From: Salinivenus lutea
Lineage (GTDB): Bacteria; Bacteroidota; Rhodothermia; Rhodothermales; Salinibacteraceae
Length of the DNA stretch: 64,000 nucleotides
Direction: 5' to 3'
Assembly (NCBI GenBank): GCA_002894685.1
Contig: NCRC01000004.1
Coordinates: 62,001 to 126,000 of the forward strand
Each line of letters opens with the position of its first letter. The stretch's first letter is position 1. Below are positions 15,407 through 24,735 of the stretch, in pieces. Under the pieces are notes generated by a model. That model worked only from the letters and a program-made list of their open reading frames with translations, searched no databases and was not told the DNA's origin. The position numbers and the translations under genes were made by a program.

Positions 15407-18388
15407 ATGCATTTACCGATACCCCTCTCTCTTCATTCGTGGACTCACATCTGGCCCCGAATTGTTGCCGCGGTGCTCTTAACCGTGGGACTCGGCTTCG
15501 TCGCTTTCGCCCCGGCCCCCGCGCAGGCCCAAAACACCTACGTCGTTGACTCAAACGGCGACGCCGATGATGCAAATCTTGGCGACGGCGTCTGTGAAAC
15601 CGCTGGGGGGAATTGTACGCTTCGGGCCGCAATCCAGGAGGCGAACGAGACCCCCAACAACGACGATATCGAGTTTAGCATTCCCACGACGGGAAGTTTT
15701 GCGACAATTACTCCGTCCGAGGAATTCGTCGTGCAAGAGCCGGTGACCATCGACGGCACCACCTCTCCTGAGTATCCGAGTAGCATAGACGGCCCGGCGA
15801 TCGTGCTCGACGGTAGCAGTCTGTCAAGCGCGGCGGAGGACGGTATTGAAATTGGCGCTTCCAACGTGACCGTCAATGCCCTTGGCGTGAATAACTTTCC
15901 CGACGAAGGGATTCAAGTCTTTGGCGGGAATCCCGGGGTGACGATCGAGAATTGCTTCGTAGGCATTGCCATCGACGACGGCGAAACGGATCAGGGAAAC
16001 CTGACCAATTCCGACGGCCTCGATGATGCTGGCGTCAGTCTCTCTGGAGATAACTTTTCTCTTGTCGGAAATGTCATTTCGCATAATGGAGGAGACGGCG
16101 TATACATCGACGCCAGTGCAACGAGCGGAGGAATTGCTGCAGCACAGGAGAATCACATTGGACTGGACCACGACGGGGACGCCGCAGCGGGAAATGACGG
16201 GGCTGGTGTCCGACTCGCTGGTGGGTCAGACGTCACTCTCGGTTTTTTTGCCGCAAACTACATTAGTGCCAATGCCGAAAGCGGAGTGGTCGTTGAGAGT
16301 GGTGGACATGATGTACTGAACAACTTTGTGGGCACGAACGCAAGCGGCAATTCGGAACTCGGCAATGGGGGGAGTGGCATTCAGGTACTCGCAAACAACA
16401 CCACAATCAACAACAATCTTATTTCGGGCAATGACGACAACGGTATTACCGTCGGAAACAGCGATACTTCTTCCGATGGACTAACAATCAATAACAACAT
16501 TATTGGTCTGAACGATGCCCAAGACGCACCCCTCCCAAATGGTAACAACTCGTCCACTTCCGGTGGGCTTGTTTGCAACCAAAGTTCCGCAACCGATGGC
16601 GACAACGAGACATCTGTATCCGGAAATACCATTTCGGGAAATGCCGGACAGGGCATATGGATTACGGAAAACTGCTTCGACTGGGACATACTAGACAACT
16701 ACGTGGGCACGAATTCGAACTATGCAAACAACCTCGGTAACGACTTCGACGGGATACAGGTAAAATCAAATCCTTCTGTTAACCCTGAAGAGGTGGAGGT
16801 GGCCGAAAATATTATCGGTTCTAATCTTGGCGATGGCATTGATATTCGAGGAAGCATCCATGACGTAGTAAATAATTATATTGGCGTCGCTCCCGACGAC
16901 TCAGAAATCACCAACCTTGGCCACGGAATCGTTATTGATGGCTCGTCCACGAGTCTAACTAGAGTATTTATCGGCGGAACAGATAACATTCCTGGAGACG
17001 GAGACGCCATTGGAAATCCGACCCCGAACGGGAGTGGAAATGTTATTGGGTTTAACGGCGATACCTTCGTTGGCACAGGTGTCGGAATCCTCATTCAAGG
17101 AGAAACCTCCCTCTTTGTAATTGCCGAGAATTACGTCGGGACGAATCCAGACGGGTCCGACTTCGGAAATGTTGGCTCAGGAATCCGAGTGACAGGCAAC
17201 GGCTCCCCATCCACCGATCACCGAATCGGTTACAACCAAAACACCTCCTTCTCCTCGCCAGATCCCGCGGACGGGGGAGATGGAAATGTCGTTGCAAATA
17301 ACGGAACGAAGGGGATCGTTATCGGCACCGATGCGTCGGCGACGGACGTGAGTGATACGAGTGTCCGTGGCAATATCGTCTATCAGAATGGCAATAGCGA
17401 CAACCAAGACCTCGGCATCGACCTTGGCGATGACGGAGTGACGCCCAATGACAACAGCGGAGACGACAGCGACACGGGGCCGAACAACCTCCAAAACTTC
17501 CCCATCGTTGAGGATGTCACCTACGATGAGTCCAACGACAACGTCTCGATCACCTACCGTGTCCAAACGGACACCGACAATGCGGCGTACCCGTTGCAGG
17601 TCGACTTCTACGCAGCGGACAGCGAGGCCAGCGGCGAGGGGAAGACGTACATCGGTACTCAGGAATACACGTCCGGGGACGCTCGAAGTAGTGTCACGAA
17701 CGTGATCGATCTGAGCAATTATCCGGATGTGACGTCGAATGACCACTTCGTCGCGACGGCCACCGACGACAACGGCAACACCTCGGAGTTCGTCTCCACC
17801 GCCGAGCAGCTTCCGGTGGAGCTCGCGACGTTCGAGGGCACTCAGACCGGCGAATCGGGGGTTGAGCTCCGCTGGACCACCGCCTCCGAGCAGAACAACG
17901 CCGGATTCCGCGTCCAGCACAAAGCCGACGCGGATGCCGGCTGGGAGAAGCTCGGTTTCGTCGAAAGCAAGGCGGACGGCGGCACCACCTCTGACAGCCG
18001 CACCTATCGATTCGCCGCCGAAGATCTTGCGGCCGGGACCCATCAGTTCCGGCTGAAGCAGGTCGACCTCGACGGCACGCCGCACACCCACGAGGCGATT
18101 CCCGTAGAGGTGCAGATGCAGCAGCCCCTCCGGCTGGGCGCCCCGGCGCCGCACCCGGTGCAGTCACAGGCCACCCTCTCGTTCGCCGTGAAGGAGAAGC
18201 AGGAAACCACCCTGCGGCTCTACAACACGCTCGGCCAGCGGGTCGCCACGCTGTACCGCGGCACGCCGACCGCCGGCGAGACGCAAACCGTCCAGCTCTC
18301 GGCCACGGATCTGACGAGCGGGACGTACTTCGTGCGCCTGCAAACCGGGGAGCGCACGCGAACCCAGCGCGTGACCGTGGTCCGCTGA
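15407..18388 (+). CDS. secreted parallel beta-helix protein with C-terminal Por/T9SS-like sorting domain
   Basis: A 993-residue protein from ATG 15407; an in-frame ATG at 15362 is the alternative. A signal peptide with a hydrophobic core (IVAAVLLTVGLGFVAF) ends near APAQAQN. Next comes a CSLREA-type domain (VVDSNGDADDANLGDGVC, then CTLRAAIQEAN). A long region follows with repeats of the N-x-I-G/S-G-N-x-x-x-G-I type (about 130-780), a right-handed beta-helix as in adhesins and pectate-lyase-like folds. The end has a fibronectin-like beta domain and a typical export domain (LRLYNTLGQRVATLY ... LTSGTYFVRLQ). The beta-helix part is visibly lower in GC than its neighbours. Surface adhesion or glycan binding is likely; no catalytic residues were identified. 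Confidence 0.88.
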   Translation: MHLPIPLSLHSWTHIWPRIVAAVLLTVGLGFVAFAPAPAQAQNTYVVDSNGDADDANLGDGVCETAGGNCTLRAAIQEANETPNNDDIEFSIPTTGSFATITPSEEFVVQEPVTIDGTTSPEYPSSIDGPAIVLDGSSLSSAAEDGIEIGASNVTVNALGVNNFPDEGIQVFGGNPGVTIENCFVGIAIDDGETDQGNLTNSDGLDDAGVSLSGDNFSLVGNVISHNGGDGVYIDASATSGGIAAAQENHIGLDHDGDAAAGNDGAGVRLAGGSDVTLGFFAANYISANAESGVVVESGGHDVLNNFVGTNASGNSELGNGGSGIQVLANNTTINNNLISGNDDNGITVGNSDTSSDGLTINNNIIGLNDAQDAPLPNGNNSSTSGGLVCNQSSATDGDNETSVSGNTISGNAGQGIWITENCFDWDILDNYVGTNSNYANNLGNDFDGIQVKSNPSVNPEEVEVAENIIGSNLGDGIDIRGSIHDVVNNYIGVAPDDSEITNLGHGIVIDGSSTSLTRVFIGGTDNIPGDGDAIGNPTPNGSGNVIGFNGDTFVGTGVGILIQGETSLFVIAENYVGTNPDGSDFGNVGSGIRVTGNGSPSTDHRIGYNQNTSFSSPDPADGGDGNVVANNGTKGIVIGTDASATDVSDTSVRGNIVYQNGNSDNQDLGIDLGDDGVTPNDNSGDDSDTGPNNLQNFPIVEDVTYDESNDNVSITYRVQTDTDNAAYPLQVDFYAADSEASGEGKTYIGTQEYTSGDARSSVTNVIDLSNYPDVTSNDHFVATATDDNGNTSEFVSTAEQLPVELATFEGTQTGESGVELRWTTASEQNNAGFRVQHKADADAGWEKLGFVESKADGGTTSDSRTYRFAAEDLAAGTHQFRLKQVDLDGTPHTHEAIPVEVQMQQPLRLGAPAPHPVQSQATLSFAVKEKQETTLRLYNTLGQRVATLYRGTPTAGETQTVQLSATDLTSGTYFVRLQTGERTRTQRVTVVR

Positions 18389-18428
18389 CGATTTCTGTCT
18401 GCCGAGCCCAGCCTCATCGGTCCTCCCT

Positions 18429-18460
18429 GTGCCCCTCCGCCCCGTCGGGTGGAGGGGCAC
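18429..18460 (+). terminator. hairpin terminator of the beta-helix gene
   Basis: A perfect 10-bp stem, GTGCCCCTCC (18429-18438) with GGAGGGGCAC (18451-18460), encloses a 12-base loop 40 bases after the stop. It is followed by AACTATTTCC, only weakly T-rich. The strong GC stem and position support termination of the upstream plus-strand gene. Confidence 0.6.
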
Positions 18461-18670
18461 AACTATTTCCACGGGGCTGTCCCCGTCCCTAGAAAGGCCC
18501 GACGCCCATCCGATCACGAGTCCCCCAACAAATATGCACGCAGCTGTAACGAAGCGCCGGTGCGCCTCGTGCTTCTTTGTGCGGGTGGCGCGTGACCCGT
18601 TTGACGGCGACATCCGCTGGTGCAGGCCGTCTCCTTCCAGTCGACCCTCCGTCGTAGCCCTCTTTTCACC

Positions 18671-19960
18671 ATGTTGCGCACTGGCCTCTCCATCCTCCTT
18701 CTCCTTACGATTGGACACACGTCCGCTACGGGACAGTCTTCCCCCGCGCCGTCTCCGCCCGACAGCACCCTGGAGGCCGCACCGTCCCCTGTAGAGCAGG
18801 ACGCCCGGTGGCACGCCCCCGGCTGGACCGACGTTCGGGACGCGGTGTCCAGTCACGCAGACGACTACGTAGGGGCCCGGGACCCTTACGACTCGCCGTA
18901 CCGTCGGGAGTCAGCAGCCCACCGGGCGGCGCCCCCACTCCGCTACAACCGCGTGGAGGGGCTCGTTCTGGGCCTCCAGCGCAGCCCCCTCGCGTACGCG
19001 TCCGACGACCGCACCCGCGTGTTCGGCCAACTGGCCTACGCCTTTGGGCTCGACGACATCCGCTATACAATCGGGGCCGAATCGCGGCTCTACAAAACAG
19101 ATCCGACCAGCCTGACCGTCGGCGTACAGTACCACGAGCAAACCCTGTCGCCGGACCGATGGAAAACCTCGTACGCGGAAAACTCCCTCACCAGCATCGG
19201 CGTCGCGGACGACTTCTTCGACTACTACGAAGCGGAGGGCCTCTCGGTGTACGCCACGCAGACGCTGCCCCACACCGTGCAGGTGACGGCGGGATTTCGA
19301 GCCGAGTCGCACCGCCCACTCCAGCGCCAAACGGACTGGTCGATCTTTGGGAGCGGCCACTTCCGGGCGAACCCGGCCGCCGAGAGCGGGGATCTGCGGG
19401 CCCTGTTCGGCGAACTGACGGCCGGTGAGATCTCGGACCCGGGCGGCCTCCCCACCGGTGCCGCCGCGCGCGCATCCGCCACGATGGCCGATGGGTTTGG
19501 GGGCGACGTCTCTTTCTACCGATACGAAATGGACGCCCGCGGCTTCCTTCCTCTTACGCCCGACACGCGCCTCGGCCTCCGCCTCCGCGGCGGCTACGCC
19601 ACGAGCGACGTGCCCGTGCAGTCGCAGTTCACGCTCGGCGGGGTCGGGTCGATGCGCGGCTACGGCCAAAACCAGTTCCGGGGCACGCGCATGCTCCTTG
19701 CCAATGCTGAGTACCTGATCGACGGCGCCACCGTTTTTGACGGCCTCCTCGACGACCTGTACGTCGGCGGCCTGTTCGATGCCGGATGGGTCGGCGGGCC
19801 CGGTACGCCGTTCCGCCTGGACGCGGTGCTGCCGTCCGCTGGATTTAGCATTGGGCTCGACGACCGGAGCACCCGACTCGACGTCGTGTGGCCCCTCCGC
19901 AACGACCCCACCCTGCGCTCCGCCCCGTCCATCCGACTGCGCATCAGCCCCTCTTTTTAG
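18671..19960 (+). CDS. Omp85/BamA-type outer-membrane beta-barrel protein (surface antigen family)
   Basis: A 429-residue protein with an N-terminal signal peptide (LRTGLSILLLLTIG ... ATGQ). A short Pro/Ser-rich linker is followed by a beta-barrel of about 16 alternating strands. The diagnostic Omp85 segment is QFTLGGVGSMRGYGQNQF, which holds the VRG-Y/F-type motif, followed by ANAEYLI. The protein ends in the outer-membrane signature RLRISPSF with terminal Phe. There is no POTRA domain, so it belongs with barrel-only members of the superfamily, not BamA itself. It follows the beta-helix gene after a terminator; a role in that protein's export or anchoring is possible but unproven. Confidence 0.82.
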   Translation: MLRTGLSILLLLTIGHTSATGQSSPAPSPPDSTLEAAPSPVEQDARWHAPGWTDVRDAVSSHADDYVGARDPYDSPYRRESAAHRAAPPLRYNRVEGLVLGLQRSPLAYASDDRTRVFGQLAYAFGLDDIRYTIGAESRLYKTDPTSLTVGVQYHEQTLSPDRWKTSYAENSLTSIGVADDFFDYYEAEGLSVYATQTLPHTVQVTAGFRAESHRPLQRQTDWSIFGSGHFRANPAAESGDLRALFGELTAGEISDPGGLPTGAAARASATMADGFGGDVSFYRYEMDARGFLPLTPDTRLGLRLRGGYATSDVPVQSQFTLGGVGSMRGYGQNQFRGTRMLLANAEYLIDGATVFDGLLDDLYVGGLFDAGWVGGPGTPFRLDAVLPSAGFSIGLDDRSTRLDVVWPLRNDPTLRSAPSIRLRISPSF

Positions 19961-19981
19961 GCCCTGAGCGCCGCGACAAGG

Positions 19982-20434
19982 CTACGCCGTCCCCGTCGAC
20001 CCAAAGCCGCCCGGCCCGCGCACCGTCTCTTCCAGGGCCTCGCGCTCGACCCAGTCCACCCGCGCATGCGCGGCCACCACGAGCTGGGCCATCCGCATGC
20101 CGCGCTCCACCGTAAACGGCTCCGCGCCGTGGTTCACGAGGAGCACCTTCACCTCGCCCCGGTAGTCGGCGTCGATGGTGCCCGGGCTGTTGAGCACCGT
20201 AACGCCGTGGCGATGGGCAAGGCCGCTGCGGGGACGGATCTGTCCCTCGTAGCCCTTCGGCAGGGCAATCTGGAGCCCCGTCGGCAACAGGTCGCGCGCC
20301 CCCGGGGCGAGCACGACCGGCTCCTCCGACGGGACGGCGGCCCGCAGATCCATTCCGGCACTCGCCGCCGTTTCGTAGGCGGGCAGATCCAGGCCGTCGG
20401 CGTGAGAAAGGCGCGAGATGGCAACGTCAAGCAT
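19982..20434 (-). CDS. dut: dUTP diphosphatase
   Basis: Hydrolyses dUTP to dUMP, keeping uracil out of DNA and feeding thymidylate synthesis. The trimeric dUTPase motifs are all present: motif 1 SAGMDLRAA, motif 2 RSGLA, motif 3 [13 protein letters not shown] (catalytic Asp), motif 4 RMAQLVV and motif 5 [10 protein letters not shown] at the C-terminal end. The protein is 150 residues from ATG 20434. An upstream in-frame Met at 20467 would add only 11 unconserved residues. It is convergent with the barrel-protein gene, 21 bases apart. Confidence 0.97.
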   Translation of the reverse strand: MLDVAISRLSHADGLDLPAYETAASAGMDLRAAVPSEEPVVLAPGARDLLPTGLQIALPKGYEGQIRPRSGLAHRHGVTVLNSPGTIDADYRGEVKVLLVNHGAEPFTVERGMRMAQLVVAAHARVDWVEREALEETVRGPGGFGSTGTA

Positions 20435-20567
20435 AACAACGGGTGGGGGGTGAGCGGATAACGACAAAGGTGTGCACTCAGCGGACCGGGGACAGGTTCG
20501 TGCATGCCGGGAGTGTTCACGGAGAGTATCCGATCATGGCCCGGCCGCACGCCGCTCGCCGGCTCCT

Positions 20568-22475
20568 TCACTGAACGTCGCCCATCAGGCGCTTCACCGG
20601 CGGTGCCGACAGGAGGGCCAGCACGCCGCCTCCGCCCACGATGATTGCGACGACAAAGAAGAGGCCCGACGGATTCAGCCCCTCCAGCTGTCCCGCAATG
20701 AGGCCGGCGATGAGGTTGCCGAGCGCGGTGGACACGAACCAGACGCCCATCATCTGCCCCACCCGGTTCTCCGGCGCCAGCTTGGTCATCGACGAGAGGC
20801 CGACCGGCGACAGGCACAGCTCCCCGCAGGTGTGCAGGAAGTACGTCACGACGAGCCAGTGCGCCCCCACCGGGTTCTCCGCGGTGGCCTGCATGGCCCC
20901 CCACGCGATCACCAGAAAGCCCGCCCCGAGCCCAAAGAGGCCCAGCGCAAACTTCACCGGAATCGAGGGATTGGCATCGCGGCTGGCCAGCCACGTCCAG
21001 AGGCTCCCAAATACAGGGGCCAGAAGGACAATAAACGTCGGGTTGATGTTTTGCAGCATACTGGCCGGCATCGTCCACCCCGCCGCCATCTGGTAGGCCA
21101 CGTATCCGAGGAAGCCCACGACCAGCGCGCCGAGCAGGCTCACGCCCGCCTTGCCGACCCACCACAGGTGCTCGCGCTTAAACATGCGGTACCCGATGTA
21201 CGCCGCGGGCAGGCCCACGACGAGCACCGTAAGCCCCAGGGCCATCGACTGCGATAGCGCAAAGGGACCGAAGCTGCGGGCCGTCAGGTCGCGGGCAAAC
21301 AGGTTGAGCGAGGACCCTGCCTGCTCGAACCCCGACCAGAAGAGGGCCGAGAGCAGGAACAGCCAGAAGATGACGAGAAGCCGCTTTTTCTTGAGCGAGA
21401 TGTCGACCTGCGGTGCCGCGACGCGGCCCAGGCTCACGACGATGAAGGCCACCACGGTTGCGCCGACGGCAATCTGGGCGGCAAACGCCGCGCCGTACCC
21501 AAACTGCGCAATCACGATGGACGCGGCCCCGAAGAAGGCGGCCAGGCCCGTCGCCCCGGTCCCCCCCAGCGTGAGGTAGGCAAAAAAGAGCACCGTCACG
21601 ATGATAATGCCCACGCCCACCGCCTCGGCCACCTGCGTGAGCGTAACACTGATGACGCCCGAGGTCGCCAGGAACCCAAACGTCACGATGGCCGCCGCCA
21701 CCGCGGCCGACGCGAGGTAAAAGTTGCGACTCTTGCGCTGCACGGCTGCCTCGTCGTCCGCGTCGAGCCGTCCCGCCTCCCCAAGGTTGTCCGCGCCCAC
21801 CTTGTAGGAGATCAACCCGACCAGCATGCCGAAGCCGGCGAGCGAAAAGCCCCAGTGCCAACTGTAGCCCTCCCCAAGAAACCCGCAGAGCGTGGGCCCG
21901 AGGATGGCGCCGAAGTTGATGCCCATGTAGAAGAGGGAGAACCCTGCATCCCGACGCGCGCCCCCCTCCGGGTACAGGTCCCCCACCATCGTGCTAATGT
22001 TGGGCTTCAGCAGGCCGGTGCCGATCACAATGAGCACCAGGCCGAGGTAGAAAAACGCCACGTCGGGCAGCCCCAGCGCGGGCAAGGCCATCGCGAAGTG
22101 GCCCGCAGCAATTACGCACCCGCCCACGAACACCGAGCGGCGCTGGCCCCAGATGTTGTCCGCCACCCAGCCGCCGGGCAGCGCCAGCAGGTAGACAAAG
22201 GCCGTGTAGAGGCCGTAGATGGCCGTTGCCTTCTCCGTCCCGAAGCCCAGGCCCGGGTTCGTGGCGGCCGCCCCCGCCGGGGCCGTCATAAACAGCACCA
22301 GCAACGCCCGCAGTCCGTAGTAGCTAAATCGCTCCCACAGCTCCGTAAAAAAGAGCGTGGCGAGCCCCCGCGGGTGACCGAAAAAGTCTTGCTGATCGGG
22401 GACTGCGGTCGCAGAACCGGCAGAGGTCCCGCTGGGAGAAGAGCCGACATCGGACGAGGCATCGGAAGCAGCCAT
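20568..22475 (-). CDS. POT/PTR family proton-dependent peptide transporter
   Basis: A 635-residue major-facilitator protein that couples proton entry to uptake of di- or tripeptides. The family signatures are FFTELWERFSYYGLRALLVLFM (the E-x-x-E-R-F/Y motif in helix 1), GGWVADNIWGQR and FSLFYMGINFGAILGPTLCG (PTR2 signature). At least 12, probably 14, membrane segments are visible. The cytoplasmic N-terminus is Ser/Ala/Asp-rich. The size fits the longer bacterial POT proteins with two extra helices. It is divergent from aspS with a 236-base spacer. Substrate specificity is inferred from the family. Confidence 0.92.
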   Translation of the reverse strand: MAASDASSDVGSSPSGTSAGSATAVPDQQDFFGHPRGLATLFFTELWERFSYYGLRALLVLFMTAPAGAAATNPGLGFGTEKATAIYGLYTAFVYLLALPGGWVADNIWGQRRSVFVGGCVIAAGHFAMALPALGLPDVAFFYLGLVLIVIGTGLLKPNISTMVGDLYPEGGARRDAGFSLFYMGINFGAILGPTLCGFLGEGYSWHWGFSLAGFGMLVGLISYKVGADNLGEAGRLDADDEAAVQRKSRNFYLASAAVAAAIVTFGFLATSGVISVTLTQVAEAVGVGIIIVTVLFFAYLTLGGTGATGLAAFFGAASIVIAQFGYGAAFAAQIAVGATVVAFIVVSLGRVAAPQVDISLKKKRLLVIFWLFLLSALFWSGFEQAGSSLNLFARDLTARSFGPFALSQSMALGLTVLVVGLPAAYIGYRMFKREHLWWVGKAGVSLLGALVVGFLGYVAYQMAAGWTMPASMLQNINPTFIVLLAPVFGSLWTWLASRDANPSIPVKFALGLFGLGAGFLVIAWGAMQATAENPVGAHWLVVTYFLHTCGELCLSPVGLSSMTKLAPENRVGQMMGVWFVSTALGNLIAGLIAGQLEGLNPSGLFFVVAIIVGGGGVLALLSAPPVKRLMGDVQ

Positions 22476-22619
22476 AGAGGGAAGTCAGCAGTGCAGAAGT
22501 GTGTCGACGAGCCACAGTGAACATCTCTGCAACAGACGCGACGAAGATAGGAGACGAACCTCGCTCTGTCTAATTCTGCGCCTAATTTCAATGAATAGAT
22601 GAATCGGCCCTCGATTTTT

Positions 22620-22658
22620 CCCGTTCGCACAGTCGTCTTGTTCGACTGTGGAGACGGG
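22620..22658 (+). promoter_or_regulatory. strong hairpin in the aspS leader region
   Basis: CACAGTCG (22628-22635) pairs perfectly with CGACTGTG (22643-22650) around a 7-base loop. An outer CCCGT/ACGGG stem (22620-22624 and 22654-22658) extends it. No T-tract follows on either strand, so it is not a plain terminator. It lies 54 bases before the aspS start and may be a 5' UTR structure or an inverted-repeat operator. Confidence 0.5.
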
Positions 22659-22711
22659 ACGATCCTCCCTCTCCTGCCGTCTCTCCCCCAAACCCACTCA
22701 TTTTTGTCTCC

Positions 22712-24601
22712 ATGGCTGAGCAACCTCGCGCCGACCTTCTTTCGCCGGACACGCACGGCGCCCGTACCCACACGTGCGGCGCCCTCCGACACGACGACAC
22801 CGGGGAGGACGTGACCCTCAAAGGATGGGTCGACACCCGGCGCGACCACGGCGGGCTCGTCTTCATCGACCTGCGCGACCGCTACGGCCTCACGCAGGTC
22901 GTCTTTTCGCCCCAGGACAACCAGGACGCCTACGAGGCCGCCGGGCGGCTCCGCCGCGAGGACGTGATTAGCGTGCGGGGCACGGTGCGCCCCCGCGGCG
23001 ACGAGGCCGTCAACCCAAACCTGGACACCGGCACCATCGAGGTGAAAGCCGACAGCCTCGCGGTCCTCAATACGGCCGAAACCCCGCCCTTCGTGGTGAG
23101 TGCGCACGAGGAGCGGCAGATGGACACCGGCGAGGCCCTGCGCCTCAAGCACCGGTACCTCGACCTCCGGCGCCCGGCCCTGCAGGACAACCTGACCCTG
23201 CGCCACCGCCTCTATCAGACCACCCGCCGCTACTTCGACGACCACGACTTCCTGGAGGTCGAAACGCCGGTGCTTATGAAGTCGACGCCGGAGGGCGCGC
23301 GCGACTTCCTCGTCCCGAGCCGCCTGCACCCCGGCCGCTTCTACGCGCTGCCGCAGTCGCCGCAGACCTACAAGCAGCTCCTCATGGTGGGCGGGCTCGA
23401 CCGCTACGTCCAGATCGTGAAGTGCTTCCGCGACGAGGACCTGCGCGCCGACCGCCAGCCCGAGTTCACGCAGATCGACGTGGAGATGACCTTCGCCACG
23501 GAGGAGCAGGTCTACGACCTGACCGAGGGCCTCATGGCCGACCTCTGGGCCGACCTGGAGGACACCACGCTGGAGACGCCCTTCCCGCGCATGACCTACG
23601 TCGAGGCCCTGCGGACCTACGGCACCGACAAGCCGGACACGCGCTTCGGCATGGAGCTGCACGACGTGAGCGACTGCTTCGCGGGCAGCGGCTTCCGCGT
23701 CTTCGAGTCGATTGTCGACGGCGGGGGCGACATCGTGGCCCTTCGCGTGCCGGGCGAGGGCGACCGCAACCGCGCCCAGATGGACCGCCTGGAGGACTAT
23801 GTAACCGACGAGATTGGAGCGGCGGGGCTCATCTACTTTCAGCTGCCGTCCGACGGGTCGGAGATGACGCAGAACCTAAGCACCGACGCGCTCCCCAAGG
23901 AGTACGGGCGTGCCGCCGCCGAGCAGGTGGGCGCCACGGCGGGCGATCTCGTCCTTACGCTCGCCGGCGACCCGCCAACGGTTTACGAGCAGGCGGGCGA
24001 CCTCCGGCTCTACATGGGCGAAGAGACCGGCGCGCGCCCCGATCCCCGCTCCGGCGAGGATCAGTTCCTGTGGGTCACCGACTTCCCCCTCCTGGAGTAC
24101 GACGAGGACGAGGGCCGCTACGTCTCCATGCACCACCCCTTCACCGCCCCGCAGGCCGACGACCTCGACGCCCTGGAGGAGACCCCCGGCGACGTGCAGG
24201 CCCGCGCCTACGACCTCGTCCTCAACGGCAACGAGATCGGGGGCGGCTCCATCCGCATCCACACCCGCGAGACCCAGCAGCGCGTCTTCGACGTGCTGGG
24301 CATCGACGCGGACGAGGCACAGGAGCGCTTCGGCTTTCTCCTCGACGCCTTCCGCTACGGCGCCCCCCCGCACGGCGGCATCGCCCTCGGCCTCGACCGC
24401 CTCGTGATGCTCCTGGCCGGGGCCGACTCGCTCCGCGACGTGATCGCGTTTCCCAAGAACCAGAGCGGCCAGGAACCGATGGTGCAGTCGCCCGACTGGG
24501 TGGACCCGGAGCAGCTGGAGACGCTCGCCCTGCGCCTCGACCTGCCGCCCGACGTGGAGCCGCCCGCCCACGTGGCCCGTCGGTCCCGCCTGGCCTCGTA
24601 G
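22712..24601 (+). CDS. aspS: aspartate-tRNA ligase, bacterial type, probably non-discriminating
   Basis: Charges tRNA(Asp), and likely tRNA(Asn), with aspartate. The 629-residue protein has the bacterial order: N-terminal OB-fold anticodon domain (GWVDTRRDHGGLVFIDLRD), hinge, class II core with motif 2 (FRDEDLRADRQPEFTQ), the bacteria-specific GAD insertion (about 290-430) and motif 3 (GGIALGLDRLVML). In the anticodon domain, His46 in RRDHGG occupies the position that is His in non-discriminating enzymes such as that of Pseudomonas and Leu in the discriminating E. coli enzyme. With gatA present in this window, a tRNA-dependent asparagine route is likely. The start is preceded by CATTTTTGTCTCC, not a Shine-Dalgarno site. 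Confidence 0.97.
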   Translation: MAEQPRADLLSPDTHGARTHTCGALRHDDTGEDVTLKGWVDTRRDHGGLVFIDLRDRYGLTQVVFSPQDNQDAYEAAGRLRREDVISVRGTVRPRGDEAVNPNLDTGTIEVKADSLAVLNTAETPPFVVSAHEERQMDTGEALRLKHRYLDLRRPALQDNLTLRHRLYQTTRRYFDDHDFLEVETPVLMKSTPEGARDFLVPSRLHPGRFYALPQSPQTYKQLLMVGGLDRYVQIVKCFRDEDLRADRQPEFTQIDVEMTFATEEQVYDLTEGLMADLWADLEDTTLETPFPRMTYVEALRTYGTDKPDTRFGMELHDVSDCFAGSGFRVFESIVDGGGDIVALRVPGEGDRNRAQMDRLEDYVTDEIGAAGLIYFQLPSDGSEMTQNLSTDALPKEYGRAAAEQVGATAGDLVLTLAGDPPTVYEQAGDLRLYMGEETGARPDPRSGEDQFLWVTDFPLLEYDEDEGRYVSMHHPFTAPQADDLDALEETPGDVQARAYDLVLNGNEIGGGSIRIHTRETQQRVFDVLGIDADEAQERFGFLLDAFRYGAPPHGGIALGLDRLVMLLAGADSLRDVIAFPKNQSGQEPMVQSPDWVDPEQLETLALRLDLPPDVEPPAHVARRSRLAS

Positions 24602-24735
24602 TCTCCGCCCCGGGGGCGTCGATGGGCCCCGCCCGATCGTGCGTTCCGCCCTTCGGGCGTCTTTCGCGCAACCTCCCGAGAGCAGTTCAGTAGCAGAAGC
24701 CCCCACTGCTTCTGTCCGCAACTCGCTCTTCGTCT

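Noticed and set aside
24647-24659. Short hairpin after aspS (CGCCC/GGGCG)
   Set aside because: A 5-bp stem is too weak and too common at this GC content to call a terminator.
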